64,000 bases of DNA, taken from assembly GCA_050084985.1 (NCBI GenBank), contig JBITNC010000001.1, positions 17,174,001-17,238,000 on the forward strand. The letters are read 5' to 3'. Shown one piece after another: positions 11,290-22,494 of this stretch. Each line of letters opens with the position of its first letter. Position 1 is the stretch's first letter. This DNA is from Nageia nagi (taxonomy: Eukaryota > Pinophyta). A model generated the notes under the pieces. The model was not told the DNA's origin. It made no database searches and worked only from the letters and a program-made list of their open reading frames with translations. A program made the position numbers and the translations under genes.

Positions 11290-11962
11290 AATTGATAAGC
11301 ACCACTGATTTGAGAAGACAAAGTGCTATAGCAGAAGATTTTACCAAGTATATGTATGAATGACACAAGGAAGTGAAAAACTATTTTGCGCAAGAGCCCT
11401 ATGAGATACAAACAACATGCTGATCTCAAGAGAAGAGAACAAGAATTTCAGGTTGGAGGCATCATTTTAGTTCACTTGAGGAAAGAGAAGTTCCCTAAAG
11501 AAACTTCTAAAAAGTTGAAGTCAAAAAAGATTGGACCTTGTAAAATCTTGTGGAAATTTGCAGCCAATGCTTATGAAATCGATCTCCCAAAAAGAGTGAA
11601 TATATCACCAATTTTCAATGTGGCTGATTTGTCTCCTTAACACGAGGGACCAGCAAATGAAAATGAAGATGTAATTCTATATTTCCCTATGAAGGAATGG
11701 TACAGCAGTTGCTGGAAAAAAGAACAAAATGAAGTAGAAGTCATAATCAATTCCAAAGTGGTTAAGAAGACCAAAGGCAAAGAGTATGATGAAAATTCGG
11801 TGAAATGGAAGAATCGGCCAGCAGGAGAACATGAATAAGTGCATCCAAAATTGATCAGTACAGTATCTCATTATCGGATTTCATAAAATGCTAATGAGCT
11901 GAAGCTCATGAAGCATTTCTAATACCTAAAGTGTACAAAAAAATTCTCATACCTGGCATGTC
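11290..11962 (+). pseudogene. Gypsy integrase C-terminus with chromodomain-like tail
   Basis: This continues the gypsy pol after the nested element. It shows MRYKQHADLKRREQEFQVGG, a GPY/F-like segment (KIGPCKILWKFAANAYEIDLP) and ISPIFNVADLSP ending at 11640. In the same strand beyond the stop, VVKKTKGKEYDENSVKWKN with RPAGEHE then a stop where Trp is expected matches the shape of a chromodomain (K(x)G-EYLVKWKG-HP(x)E(x)TWV). Such tails define chromoviruses and target integration to chromatin. PPT and 3' LTR (11963) follow, but the PPT is not clear. Confidence 0.75.
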
Positions 11963-12506
11963 TGATGCAAGAGAATCCGGGTGTATGTACAATCTTGTAT
12001 CACCCAAAATATAATAATAAATAAAATAAAACTAGGGACTGCGACTAGAATACATTGGCAAATCAGTTCGTTAGGTTTGAGGCTGAGATAAAAGTGCCTA
12101 AAACCACACCAGAAACTAAAGAAAACTTGAGAACATAGTGTGCAAAGGAACAGATCGACCTTCCAATTTGCACGGCTTGCCGATTCGCAGTTGTTTGTCT
12201 CAGTTGTTGCATGTTTTAGTTGGCTTTTATAAATTCGACGTTAGGAGTCTTTTATTTGGAGCTACTGCTTCTTATTTTTGAGAGGAGGAATTCTGAGTTG
12301 CTTCCAGCCATTTATATATAATTCCAGTCTAGCATCATGGTTGAGCATATTCTGAATAGAATGTAAGCTGTTGAGACAAGTTCTATTGGAATTTAATTTA
12401 AATTTTTGCTGCTTTCATTATCCTAATTTCATTTTTGTAATATGAGATTGTATGGACCGTTAGGCTGGGCAGTCTTTCGTTGGACACCCCTACCTTGACT
12501 GCATCA
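11963..12506 (+). repeat. 3' LTR of the gypsy element
   Basis: This is the 544-bp partner of 3541-4111. It starts TGATGCAAGAGAATCCGGGTG and ends CTTGACTGCATCA, and is followed by ACTAA, the presumed target duplication. Confidence 0.85.
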
Positions 12507-12533
12507 ACTAACCTCTCATTCTGACACCATCAC

Positions 12534-13138
12534 TGTTGGCATGGTGAATCTCAACCATCACCTTGGAAGCCAAGCAGTCCAGAAGCACAACTGTAATCTG
12601 ATGGTCGCAGAAGACCATCTACGACAACACACTTGTATTTACTTATACCTATTATCACTGCAACCTGAAATGTAAACACATACAAGAGGGGCAAGGTAGA
12701 ATAGAAATCAAGATTGGACAGAGATATGTAGCATTATTGTATTACTGTGTATATGCTCCTATAGTACTTTACACTGAGACGTACTCTAAGGACAACACCA
12801 GTCTAGAGTTATACTCTACTATGCATCTATCCATGGACTAGTTCTGTAGCATACATATATACTGATATATATATTTTACTCTTTAGTCTCTCATCTTTAG
12901 TCTTCTTCATGAATGCTTATTGATAAATCTTTTATCATGGGCGTTACCACCCATCCCCACGTGGGTCACCACATCAGGTATTCTACACTTGTGTGTTCTC
13001 CGGATTTTGGGTTCCACGATCTGGATCATATGGTCTAAAAGATTACCTTCTATTAAGTTCAAACCTGATAGTTCAGAAATTCTTCAGCTCAGGTATTCTC
13101 CAGGTGATAAAGGCATCCATCCTGATGTAGGGCAATCA
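12534..13138 (+). repeat. Possible solo LTR (weak)
   Basis: It starts TGTTGGCATGG, has a TATATATATTTT stretch near 12860-12885, and contains CCCACGTGGGTCACCACATCAGG at 12956, which resembles the start-of-R motif of plant copia LTRs. No clear right terminus or target duplication was found. It lies between the gypsy element and exon 1, inside the intron. Confidence 0.3.
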
Positions 13139-13545
13139 AACGAGCCCTAGAAAAAAAGTAAACGTTTGATTTCCATGCCAATGGTTGATGGCTCTACATC
13201 CTAGCTACCAGCCCTTTTTAAATTTATTTTCCCGAGTGTTGATTGACCACCAATAATACCTCCATAACAGATTGGAATTAATACAGAACTTCCAGATACA
13301 TATATAATTCGAAAATTGACTAAAACCCATCTTCAAGTGTATGCAAGGGGTATAACAAATCAAATTTGACATTAAAAGAACATAATATATGTAGAGAGTG
13401 AGAGATATCTAAATATTACTTAGAAGTGAGCTTCTGGGTATACTCAAATAAAGATTGTTTTCCTAAAAGATCTGCCTTTATTAAAAAGAAATTCATACGT
13501 ACGGTGTTAAGAGACAATAAAACAAAATGAGGGTTTTATCATTAC

Positions 13546-13711
13546 CTTCTAGGAAGCGGTCTTCGGGTCCAATTGATCCATCTGCACAGACATCACAAAA
13601 TACTCTGCCATTTATTTCTCCAGTCCATGCATATCCAAATTCCGATTGGAATTGCAGTACAATTAGACCCACAAATATGAAGCTCCAGCGGATGTGGCCT
13701 AGCCCTGCCAT
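13546..13711 (-). CDS. Ole e 1-like secreted protein, exon 1 (signal peptide and first cysteines)
   Basis: First exon of the Pollen Ole e 1/extensin-like gene. The protein is predicted to be secreted to the cell wall or apoplast, and its biochemical role is unknown for most members. ATG at 13711-13709 sits in a good plant context (CTGCAATGGCA). Residues 1-28 form a signal peptide with hydrophobic core WSFIFVGLIVL and likely cleavage after FGYA. Then comes the diagnostic start of the domain, GEINGRVFCDVCADGSIGPED, with conserved cysteines 39 and 42. The exon ends in FLEG with donor AAG|GTAATG, and exon 2 resumes with GAEVAVLC 11.7 kb away. The predicted whole protein is about 149 aa, usual for the family. 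A TTATTTA box lies about 85-90 bases upstream of the ATG, as a weak TATA candidate. The gene is expected to be inactive if the exon 2 frameshift is real. Confidence 0.88.
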
Positions 13712-15762
13712 TGCAGAGGAGTTTCAGAGGTGGAAGCGGAAAGAGGGTTCAGGAAAGTATGCTCTCTGAGCTTGAACCCTGCTATCAGGGAATCCTAAAT
13801 AAGATATTGTCTACAACCCAAGGCATAACAAGATGGTTGCTGAAGGTATCTATAGGATTGTCTCATGCCATAAATTTAGAACTGGTTATCTGGTGCAAAG
13901 TGATTGGCGTTAAGGCTTGCCCTAGACTTGTTACTTAACCTAAATTTAGAATTCTATATGAAATTTCATATGGGCATACTATGGTTGAAATTCTTTTTTA
14001 AATATTAACATTTCATTGTCGATCAATTTGTTATATATTTTTTCTAAGCATTTACTATAATTTTAATATTATATTATTATATCTTATGATATTATTTTTC
14101 ATTTTAAGTTATTTATAATATTATTTTTTACTCAAAGATGTTTATATATTAAAGTTAATATCTTTTCAACAAAGATTATTATTTAATTTGTAACGTGGTT
14201 ATTCTTCCTTTAAATTCATTCATAAATGTCTAACATTTATATTTTAAATTTAATTCGATTATCTCTAAAATCAACGAAAACTAAGCATATTGCATGAATC
14301 AGGTTCAAAGTCAATTAAATTCAAGTATCCATTACCAATCTGAGCCTATTCCACCAATATTCAGTCGATTCTATATGCAACCCAAAGAGCATAAATGCCT
14401 AGAATTTATGGTTGAATTTGGAGGGAGGATAGCCTTTCGCTGTAATTAGAACCATAATTTTATCAATTACAAGAGCAGGTTTACAAGAAACATAGATAAG
14501 ATAAAAGAACCAAGTTTGTTAAGGCTAAAACCTAACAAATGAATACCTCTATAATATTTTTGGAGGCACACAAAGATTAATATAATAGCTTTCATATTAA
14601 TACAATAATTTCAATCCATCAAAATGATTTCCACATAAGGTTATAATAAGTCATCTAAAGTTACAATAGATTAATAACTTTAAAATCTTTGATAATTTTT
14701 AATTCTATTACTTTTGCTATTTGTATCTTGTCATTGTTTATTCATCATTTACTTCTTTTAACTTTTTTATTATTATAATATTTTGTGTTTATTACTTAGG
14801 TTTTATTAGCTAGTCAAATTTTATATAAATACATATTTGGTAAATCCAAATTTCTTACAACACCTTCGTAATTAGAATTTTTATTTGGAGGGTTTCATTA
14901 TTTCTAATGGACTTGGCTAGTTTAAATTTTCTAAATTTGTACATGAAAAATTGTATTCATCAAATCCTAGGTAATTTATATGTGAATGCCCAAAAGACCT
15001 ATGAATTGGTTCATAACCTAAATTGTAAATCATTTGTAAGTATGATCTTTGTAGGATGTTGTAGATAAAAATAATGATTAATGGAAATAATAAAACATAA
15101 TAACTTTCCTATGAATGATAATAAAAATATGATTAAGGGGGTACAATATGATAATTCTCAACAACCCTAGGCACATAAGATCACATTTTTACTACTAAAA
15201 AAAATTGCAAGACTAAAAAAAAAAATTGAAAAAAAAATTAATTACAAAAATCAATAATTAGATTTTTTTGTTATTTTGCAATAATGAAATATCCAACATA
15301 ACATGTATATTTCAATTTGCACTATAATAATTAAAAAAAAAAAAAAAAAAAATAATTGCAACTTTATAAAAAGATTTTTAGCATAGTTTAAAATCTTTAA
15401 AATAGTTTTAACTATGCAAAGAAAGAATCTCTCTTTTTTTTATAAAATTTTGCAAAAACAATAAACTAATTGCAAAATTTTACAAACAAATGTAACTAAC
15501 AAATCTAAAATATTGTTAGTATTGATCGTAATAAATCTAGAGAGGTTACTAGATCTAATAAAGAAAATAATAGATCTAATGCTTAACCTCAAATTGAAGG
15601 TCTCAATACTAGCCTTAAAGACTAGATCTATTAACAATTTTCATATAAGAAATGTAGTAGATCTAGCTTAGTTTCAAAAAAAATAGAAACAGGATTAGGA
15701 AAATTCGAGAAGAGTTACCTCAAGATCACCAAGTAGAAATTTGAAGGAGATCACCACAAAAA
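13712..15762. other. AT-rich intergenic sequence
   Basis: The first ~100 bases are the promoter side of the Ole e 1-like gene. The rest is strongly AT-rich, with A runs near 15200-15230 and a run of about 20 A at 15331-15350. Short open frames (13527-13769, 13711-13938, 15440-15637) show no domain and the first two lie over or beside exon 1. No gene is supported. Confidence 0.5.
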
Positions 15763-15775
15763 GGCTCTAATACCA
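15763..15775 (-). other. Primer-binding site of a minus-strand copia element
   Basis: The minus strand reads TGGTATTAGAGCC, one base from TGGTATCAGAGCC, starting one base after the LTR. This orients the neighbouring LTR as a 5' LTR. The interior that should follow toward lower coordinates shows no gag, so the element is truncated or non-autonomous. Confidence 0.8.
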
Positions 15776-15776
15776 T

Positions 15777-16419
15777 TGATGGAAATTGAATGATTCCATA
15801 AACCAAAATCTCTTATGGTTCTCCATGGAATCTAGCAACATGCATCTAACTAAGCACAAAGATTCAATCACACTAAATTGACACAAGATATATAGTGGTT
15901 CCTCCAACTAAGGGAGTACATCCACTTCATTTGGAAATCTTTATATATCTCCATGGCTATTTACAATGGAAAATACTAACCCTCCTATAAACTCTTACAC
16001 CTCTTATAATATAACTAACTTCTAAATTTCAAGTATCAAAGTGTGTAAATTCTCCTACTTATGGGGTTTTTTTATAGGACTCTAAGTTAACCCTAAGTGG
16101 TTAGTAAACTTAACTACCTATGGTTAACTAACCATGAGTTCACATTAAGAATTATTATACTTGAGTGGGTAGGCCACTCTTCACATGGGTACTCCACCTA
16201 ATCACATCATGCTCTTACATATTTCATGTGTACATTACATGTGTACACTTACACCATGGGCCTACATGCCCATGTGGACAAACCCCCATTATAATATTAT
16301 GTGAAGTTCCACAAATTACTTACATTGATAATCCACTTATTAACTTAAGTTGGATTAATCCATGTTAATACAAAATACAATGTCAATAGCCATTTCCAAA
16401 TTACATTATAATTCCAACA
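15777..16419 (-). repeat. Copia 5' LTR, minus strand
   Basis: On the minus strand it starts TGTTGGAATTATAATG and ends TTTCCATCA next to the primer site. It carries GTGGATGTACTCCCTTAG with GGAGGAACCAC at 15895-15925, the conserved motif shared with the LTRs at 27802, 34761, 36019 and 51127. No partner LTR was recognised in the window. Confidence 0.8.
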
Positions 16420-17369
16420 ATTCAACTATTTAGAGATAAATTTAGACATGTTTATCAGTATTAATGGAGATTGGTAGCCACTACAAGCAAGCATCCCATT
16501 TCAAGGCCCTCATCCCACCTATAAAGCTTCATACCATTATCACAAGGTGGATGTTGCATGCATTGCAGGCTATCTCAACAAAGTTGAAGGAAAAATGGGC
16601 AAACATCACATCAATTATGTAGATATCATATTGTAAAGTGTTATAGGAAGCTCATAAAGGTAAACGTCCCATTGGTGTGGACAAAGCATTAGGGTTTGAA
16701 GGCAAAAATCAATAGATTGGTAGTGTAACCTACCAATGGCATATCCTTAGTAATAAACTTGTAGATTTCAGAAGTGAATACAACCTTTGAGGTGCTCCAA
16801 GACCCCATGTCCCTATTTGAGTATTCACTTTTGTATTTGTAATCAAATCTAGTGATATGTGAATTTTGTTTGGTGTCATCTGATGACAATTGGGTTGAAG
16901 TTATCCATGCAATTCAGATTCTATAATGTTTTATATTTGTGAGTGTTTTTTGGCAAGTTTTAAATGGATTTATAATTTCTGAATTAGAGATTTGCATTTT
17001 ATTTAAGTAAATAATATTTTATTTTGGAAATGAATTTGTCTTTTGCTACAATTTGAGAAATCTACAGAACCAGGTTTTTACAGTTAGGTCGAACACTCCC
17101 CTCTTCATGGGTGGTCCATAGGGAATTTAATCTTTGTTCAATGCAAGTTTGCGAGTGTGTACATTCATTTGCAAGGTTTACAGTGGTCACATAAACTCAC
17201 TATTCAAAGGAGTGCATCAAAATAAATATTAGGGCATCTTCATTTATTGTGTTTTGGGTTTGGCATCCATCTGTAATCCCCATTTGGGGGAACCATATCA
17301 TCTTTGTAACCCATACTCATTTGTGGAGATTAATAGAAAACACGACTTGCATTTTGTGATATTTTAGTT
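16420..17369. other. Intergenic sequence, nothing recognised
   Basis: AT-rich, without coding or LTR signatures that I can support. Confidence 0.4.
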
Positions 17370-19080
17370 AATTTATAATGCTTACAAAACCTATAGGAAA
17401 AAGGTTGAATACAATAACTTCCATTTTGATTGGCTTGGGGAATAATGTCAAAAGAGCCATATCCATTAACCCTTCTATCACATACTCGTTTACAGGAGAT
17501 ATGTCAATTCCAAGGCAATTACACATCTCCTTGCATTATTCCTATTACACTTGTAGAAATGATTGAATACGATATACAATAACTTTCATTACAATTGGCT
17601 TGGAGATTATCAATGTGTGAATAATGTAAAAAAAAAAAAATCCAATAACCCTTTTGTCACATATTCATTTACAAGATTTGCACCATTTTGTCACATATAC
17701 ATTTACAAGAGAAGCATACTTTTGTCACATTATCATTTATAGGATATGCACCAATTCCATCTAAGAATAATGTCGAAAAAATCATATCTAATAAGCCATA
17801 AAAAAATGGTTATTGGTTGAGTTGGTCATGTGTTGACCTTTCTATGACCTATGTCCCATGTTCCTTTCCCAATATGAGACATACTTACTATGTAATAGCC
17901 TACTACAAGTTGTTCGTTAATATAATTTACCTTTACCTTTACTAAGTTCCATTACAATTAGCTTGAGATTAACAATTTGGAAATAAAATAAGGAAAGTCA
18001 TATCAAGTAACCATTTTATTATTTATTATGTACTTGTTTACTATAGACATGTCAATTCCATGCCAATTACATATCTCCTTGCGATATTACATCCATATAT
18101 AAAGGTTAACATGATAAATCTCCTTGCGATATTACATCCATATATAAAGGTTAACATGATAACTTCCATTACAACTGGCTTGGAAATTGATAATTTGGGA
18201 ATAATGTTGAAAAGGTCATATCAGGTAATCCTTCTATCACACACTTGTTATTGAAGATGTGTCAATTCCATGCCAATTATAGATTCCCTTATGGTGTTCC
18301 TTTACATCCATTAAAAAAGGTTGAACATGATAATTTTCATTCCAATTGGCTTGGGGATTAACAATTTAGAAATAATGTTGGAAAAACTATATCTAGTGAT
18401 CTTTCTATCAAATACTCATTTACATGAGAGTACGAAAAAATTACAAGTATTGAATTTGTTTTTGAAAGTGATAAAGTGATTACAAGGATTCAAACCCAAG
18501 TCCATGCGTTTTCAATACAATATCCTAACCGCTATACCATCTTACCATTCATCAAAATGACTCAATCAATAGTACTAATGGTTTGCACGCAAATTATTTA
18601 TGTGAGATAGTCTATAATTTCTATACGATAGTCAACAAGCCCCACTGATCAAACACAACATAAACGAAAGTGAACTCCAACGAAGATGCACTAATTCCAA
18701 ATAAATTACATGTATCATATTATACCTAATGCACATAAAAAATAAATAAAAAATAACAACTTCTATTACAATTGACTTAAGGATTAACAATCTAATAATA
18801 ACTTCTATATTCTTAACCATATTCAATAACTCACTATAACAAACTCGATTACAAGACATACATCATTTCAAAGCCAAGTACACATCTCTTTATAATTTTT
18901 TTTATTACACCCATAAAAAAAGTCAAGTAAATTACAATTCGTTTAGGGATTAAGAATATAGAAATAATGTAAAAAAAAAAATAATATCTAGTAACCTTTG
19001 TCATATTCTTGTTTACAAGAGATGCGCAAATTATTTATCTAAGTACAAATTCATTTAAGTTATTTATCTAAGTACAAATT
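17370..19080. repeat. Degenerate tandem field, unit about 190 bp
   Basis: The same ordered blocks recur: CTTCCATTACAATTGGCTTGG, GGGATTAACAAT, AATAATGT, TAACCCTTCTATCACATACT, GTTTACA, CAATTCCATGCCAATTACA and CTCCTTGCGATATTACATCC. Copies are visible from about 17396, 17575, 17935, 18160, 18320, 18760 and 18930, with truncated copies between. A near-exact 60-bp duplication (CTCCTTGCGATATTACATCC... at 18072 and 18120) shows recent local slippage. The array is interrupted at about 18430-18750 by the SINE-like sequence. No coding content. Confidence 0.65.
18475..18546 (-). repeat. tRNA-derived SINE head (Pol III A and B boxes)
   Basis: The minus strand reads GGTAAGATGGTATAGCGGTTAG (A box region) and about 40 bases later GGGTTTGAATCC (B box, consensus GGTTCGAATCC). 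Spacing and sequence match the 5' head of plant tRNA-derived SINEs. The acceptor and T stems do not pair well, so it is not a working tRNA gene. A short tail with TTTTTT follows toward 18430. Confidence 0.55.
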
Positions 19081-22003
19081 AGTGAGCAAAAATCTACATT
19101 CAAGTTATTTATCTAAGTACAAATTCATTTCATCTCTTTTGAATCATTCGATGGTTTTCAAACCATCAACATAATATGGTCGATGATACTCTTTCAACAA
19201 TATATTGCTGCATATTCTACATTTGAACATAATACTTTTTAGCAATATAATGCTGCATATTTTTCTGGATGATAATTGCAGCTGATTCTTTCTTAGTATT
19301 ATCATAAGACTTCCGAGCTTATGGCTTTAGTTTGGACAGCAATGAAAACCTTTCACAGGGAAAGAAATTACCTGCAAGCAATTTTTGTAGGGATGTGGCT
19401 CTAGTTGTTGCATTTCTTAGAACATTAACTTTGGATTTGAATTATTTTCAAGTAATTTTTTGACATAATGCTTGAATAAAAAGTGTAGAAGAATGAATTT
19501 GTATGTAATTTTTTTATTTGTCTTCGCACACTTCTCTGTAGTGCAGCCCACTCCCTCTTCATTTATTGGTAGAGCTTTAAAGCTGCTTTGGCACTCCATA
19601 TGGTCTGGACATGGATAAAACTTTCTGTGTGTCTTTACTTTCGTAATAATTGTGTTGTGCTTCCCAAAGTGTCGGTCCTCCAAACATCAGCAATTCAAAA
19701 TCTTTCCTTGTTTTCCCCATATTATAGTGTTTGAATTTAGTGTATTACTAAATTTTCCAAGACGATGATGATAAACGCTTCTCCAATTCATTACAAAAAA
19801 TAACATATAGAAAGGACCAAATCACATATGGATGATTGTCTTGTGAAGTTTTTGATAGGTTTTAAAGGAGAAATATGTAAAACAGGCAATTGATAATACT
19901 CCATATTAAGCAAATCGCAGAAAAATAACACAGAATTTACGGTGGGGAAAAACAAGAAAAATCCAGCAAACACCGAACACAGTTACATTAGATTCACCAT
20001 CTTCTGTTACATCAAAATCCTTCACAACATCGTACACCAATTAACCATGAACCGGATTTTATAGCCTTTGATTCTCACAAACCTACTTCTGCACCCTAAA
20101 ATTAGGGTCTGTAAAGATAGATCCCATGGTAGAAACTGGGGTAAATACCTAACTAGTGTATAATAAAGTACAAGTATATAACACAACTTTACAGTTTTTT
20201 ATTTTATAAGAAAAGCTCTCTAAATGTGTAACCATGGATCAAATGGAATGTAAAATTATCAAGAAGTACAAGGGCATAGTAAGTTAAAAAGTAAATGATA
20301 TTCTTCTTCATTAATTTTAAATCATGACCATGAATTTGGTTATCCTTGTACATATCAATTCAAACTTCCCTACAAACCACCTTAACACTTTGAACCCAGC
20401 ATCCAAAACTTTTAAACAAGGCCAAGACTTCATATTAAAAGCGTGGTCCCATGCAGGGAGGGGTTGAAATTTTTTTCCAGCAGGTGTCAAGCAAGAAATT
20501 TTGAAGGGAACACAGGTACTTTTTGGAGAGAAAATGTGTAACTCGTGTATTGACACAGCTGGCCATTTTGATCTGCAACAGATGCTGCACATTTCCAACC
20601 CCCTCTCTTCTACCCCATGGATGTGTTGTTCCTAAAATATTGCTGCTCCTATTTTTATGTTCAAGATTCCAAAACTAGCAGAGATTCAAGTGGCTCAAGT
20701 GTATTGGGACCACTTGCTACGTTAAAAGAGGGCAGAAAACCTCCCATGGGAACATGCATTGACAATCCAAGATCCATCGTGAAGACGGACTGATGCAGGT
20801 CTTGCTGCTTGTTAGCAAAAATTCCCCTAATCTCAAGCCCTTGGATAATAAGTTCAAGTAAAATTTAATTGGAGAGAATAGAATATTGGTGCATTTGACA
20901 GTCAGACCCATACAATTTTCTAGGGATATTAAAGATCTACATGATGAGAACTTGAGATAGAGTTGCAAACTTCACTGGGCCGTCCCATACCACGGCCAAG
21001 CTGGGCCATGCACATCCATGCCTTGCCTCGTTGGGCCGTGCATGGGCAAATTAGTACGAACAGAAAAGCAGATACTCGTATAGAAACAAAAGTTCGGTAT
21101 CAAAATCCTATGTAGCATAAAAAAAAGAAAGTTTTTTATCATTCAGAATATTTTCCAAATTATATGCAATTAACTATAATAACACTCGAATATTTACAAT
21201 TGATACCTTGCTTTATAAATCATATACTAAAAAATGTAATATCGACTGAATAGTAAATAATTGAAATCAAATTCAGGAAACAACAAATACTAAGGAGATC
21301 CAGAAATACATACTATTAAGTCCATAAGAATCATGAAACAAACTAGAAGCACATAGATATAGAAACAAGATATATTTACATAATGGAGTTGATATATGGC
21401 TTACAGCTTATTGCAGAAACACAAATGTGACCTTGAAACTAAACCCTCCATATTTTTTATGGGGCTTCTTTTTATTCAAATTTCCTACTATTCCTGGCAA
21501 GGGGAGAACATGAAAGTCTATAATCCATAAGATAAGCCATTTCCCAATAAAACTATGAAACTAAATTTGCTTATGGGTTGCTGCAGTGTTTCCTTCTCTA
21601 CGGTTCTTTCCAGGCATGCAAAGATACATCTGGGAGAGTAAATTTCCCTAGAAGTTAGAAACATAGCCTCTCTACAATTTTCCAGCTCTTGTAATCCTCA
21701 AAACAATACAGGTAATCTACGTGTTCTTTAGAGCATTATCAATACAGCACAAAGACCTGAAGGCTGAAAGTGTATACAATTCTGAAAACCATGGCAGGTT
21801 TGTAAAATAAATCTAGTAAAGCCCTTCAGCCAGTAACGAAAGCATGTATTGAAAGTGCAGCACCATCTTCTCCACAAGTTTTTGACAATGAAAATGGTCA
21901 GTCTGCTTACCCTTATTCAGACAACATTACAAAGCTCGAAATATTCTTAGACTATTCCCCGTAGGATCTTGAAACACTGAGGAAATATTCTTTGTTTAGA
22001 AAT
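19081..22003. other. Intergenic sequence including the F-box gene 3' flank
   Basis: No gene is supported. Open frames at 19417-19683 (-) and 20317-20598 (-) contain Cys-rich stretches but no family match. A GC-rich patch at 20976-21046 has repeated GGGCCGT/GGCCATGCA palindromes. A minus-strand AATAAA at 21476-21471, about 530 bases past the F-box stop, is a possible polyadenylation signal. Confidence 0.4.
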
Positions 22004-22494
22004 CTAGAATGAATTCATCTCCAAAAGATATGTCCTCCGTTTTGCAAGAAGACTGGCTGCAGTGTTGAATGGTTCCTCAAAAGCCCCAGCCAGCAAACCA
22101 TTAGTCTCAGTGCAGACTGGGTGATCACTAGGGCAAATAGAAACCAGAGTTGCACCCTTCATAACCATTCCACAGGGGAGCTCAAGATGTGGGGAATACC
22201 AAAGCTTCATGTTGAGTGCAGGGACTTGGGTCCTGTTGGATGAAGCAGACACTACATGAGGCTTTTCACGGAAATCTTGCAGTTGTCTTTTGTTCATGCA
22301 CAAAACACCTTGCTGATCTGAGTCATTTAGAGAAAGAGTTTCCAGGGTAGGATGCTCTGATATGATATGCTTGAGAAGATAATGCCTTGCAGAAGCAGCT
22401 ATTAGAGAACTGATAGTCCAAACCACTCTCAGTTTCAACTTCAAGCCTCCATTGATATAAAAGGATTCAGAAACTTGTCCTGCATCTTCATCCT
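22004..22494 (-). CDS. F-box protein (At5g46170/At4g18380-like), exon 2
   Basis: C-terminal half of a plant F-box protein. F-box proteins bind SKP1 and act as the substrate receptor of SCF ubiquitin ligases. The target of this subfamily is not known to me. The exon begins after a CATCAG acceptor at 22495 and completes the Glu codon left open by exon 1. Family blocks in order are ESFYINGGLKLKLRVVWTIS, LIAASARHYLL, LETLSLNDSDQQGVLCMN, RTQVPALNMKLWYSPHLELP, GMVMKGATLVSICPSD and KRRTYLLEMNSF before TAG. The LEMNSF end is characteristic. It has no stop or frameshift over 163 codons. Exon 1 plus exon 2 give 343 aa, shorter than the ~395 aa I remember for Arabidopsis members. Confidence 0.9.

Larger units (their letters stand above)
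3541..12506 (+). mobile_element. Ty3/gypsy chromovirus-like LTR retrotransposon with nested insertions
   Basis: Two direct repeats, 3541-4111 and 11963-12506, share start (TGATGCA) and end (TGCATC) and many internal blocks such as TTTGAGGCTGA and GTCTCA(A/G)TTGTTGCATGT. They are therefore the LTRs of one element. Imperfect 5-bp flanks, ACTTA at 3536-3540 and ACTAA at 12507-12511, fit a target duplication with one change. A tRNA-iMet-type primer site follows the left LTR. Internally only the end of RNase H, integrase and a C-terminal chromodomain-like tail remain. The gag-protease-RT part is missing where copia sequences (4205-7154) sit. A second element (8204-11288) splits the integrase. The element is non-functional and antisense to the host intron. 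Confidence 0.85.
1874..13545 (-). other. 11.7 kb intron of the Ole e 1-like gene, filled with nested LTR retrotransposons
   Basis: The intron is bounded by GTAATG at 13545 (after exon base 13546) and TTGTAG ending at 1874, read on the minus strand. Its 5' splice site splits a Gly codon after the first base, and the 3' exon supplies the other two bases. Of its 11,672 bases, about 9.0 kb is one Ty3/gypsy element with other elements inside it. That element lies antisense to the host gene. The remainder, 1874-3540 and 12507-13545, is unique-looking AT-rich sequence. Long TE-filled introns are common in conifers, and one of this size does not by itself mean the gene is dead. Confidence 0.8.

Noticed and set aside
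18475-18546. Functional tRNA gene on the minus strand
   Set aside because: A and B boxes are good, but the acceptor and T stems do not pair and the anticodon arm is poor. SINE head preferred.
20317-20598. Cys-rich minus-strand frame as a host gene
   Set aside because: No recognisable motif, splice partner or homologous pattern. Left as unassigned.
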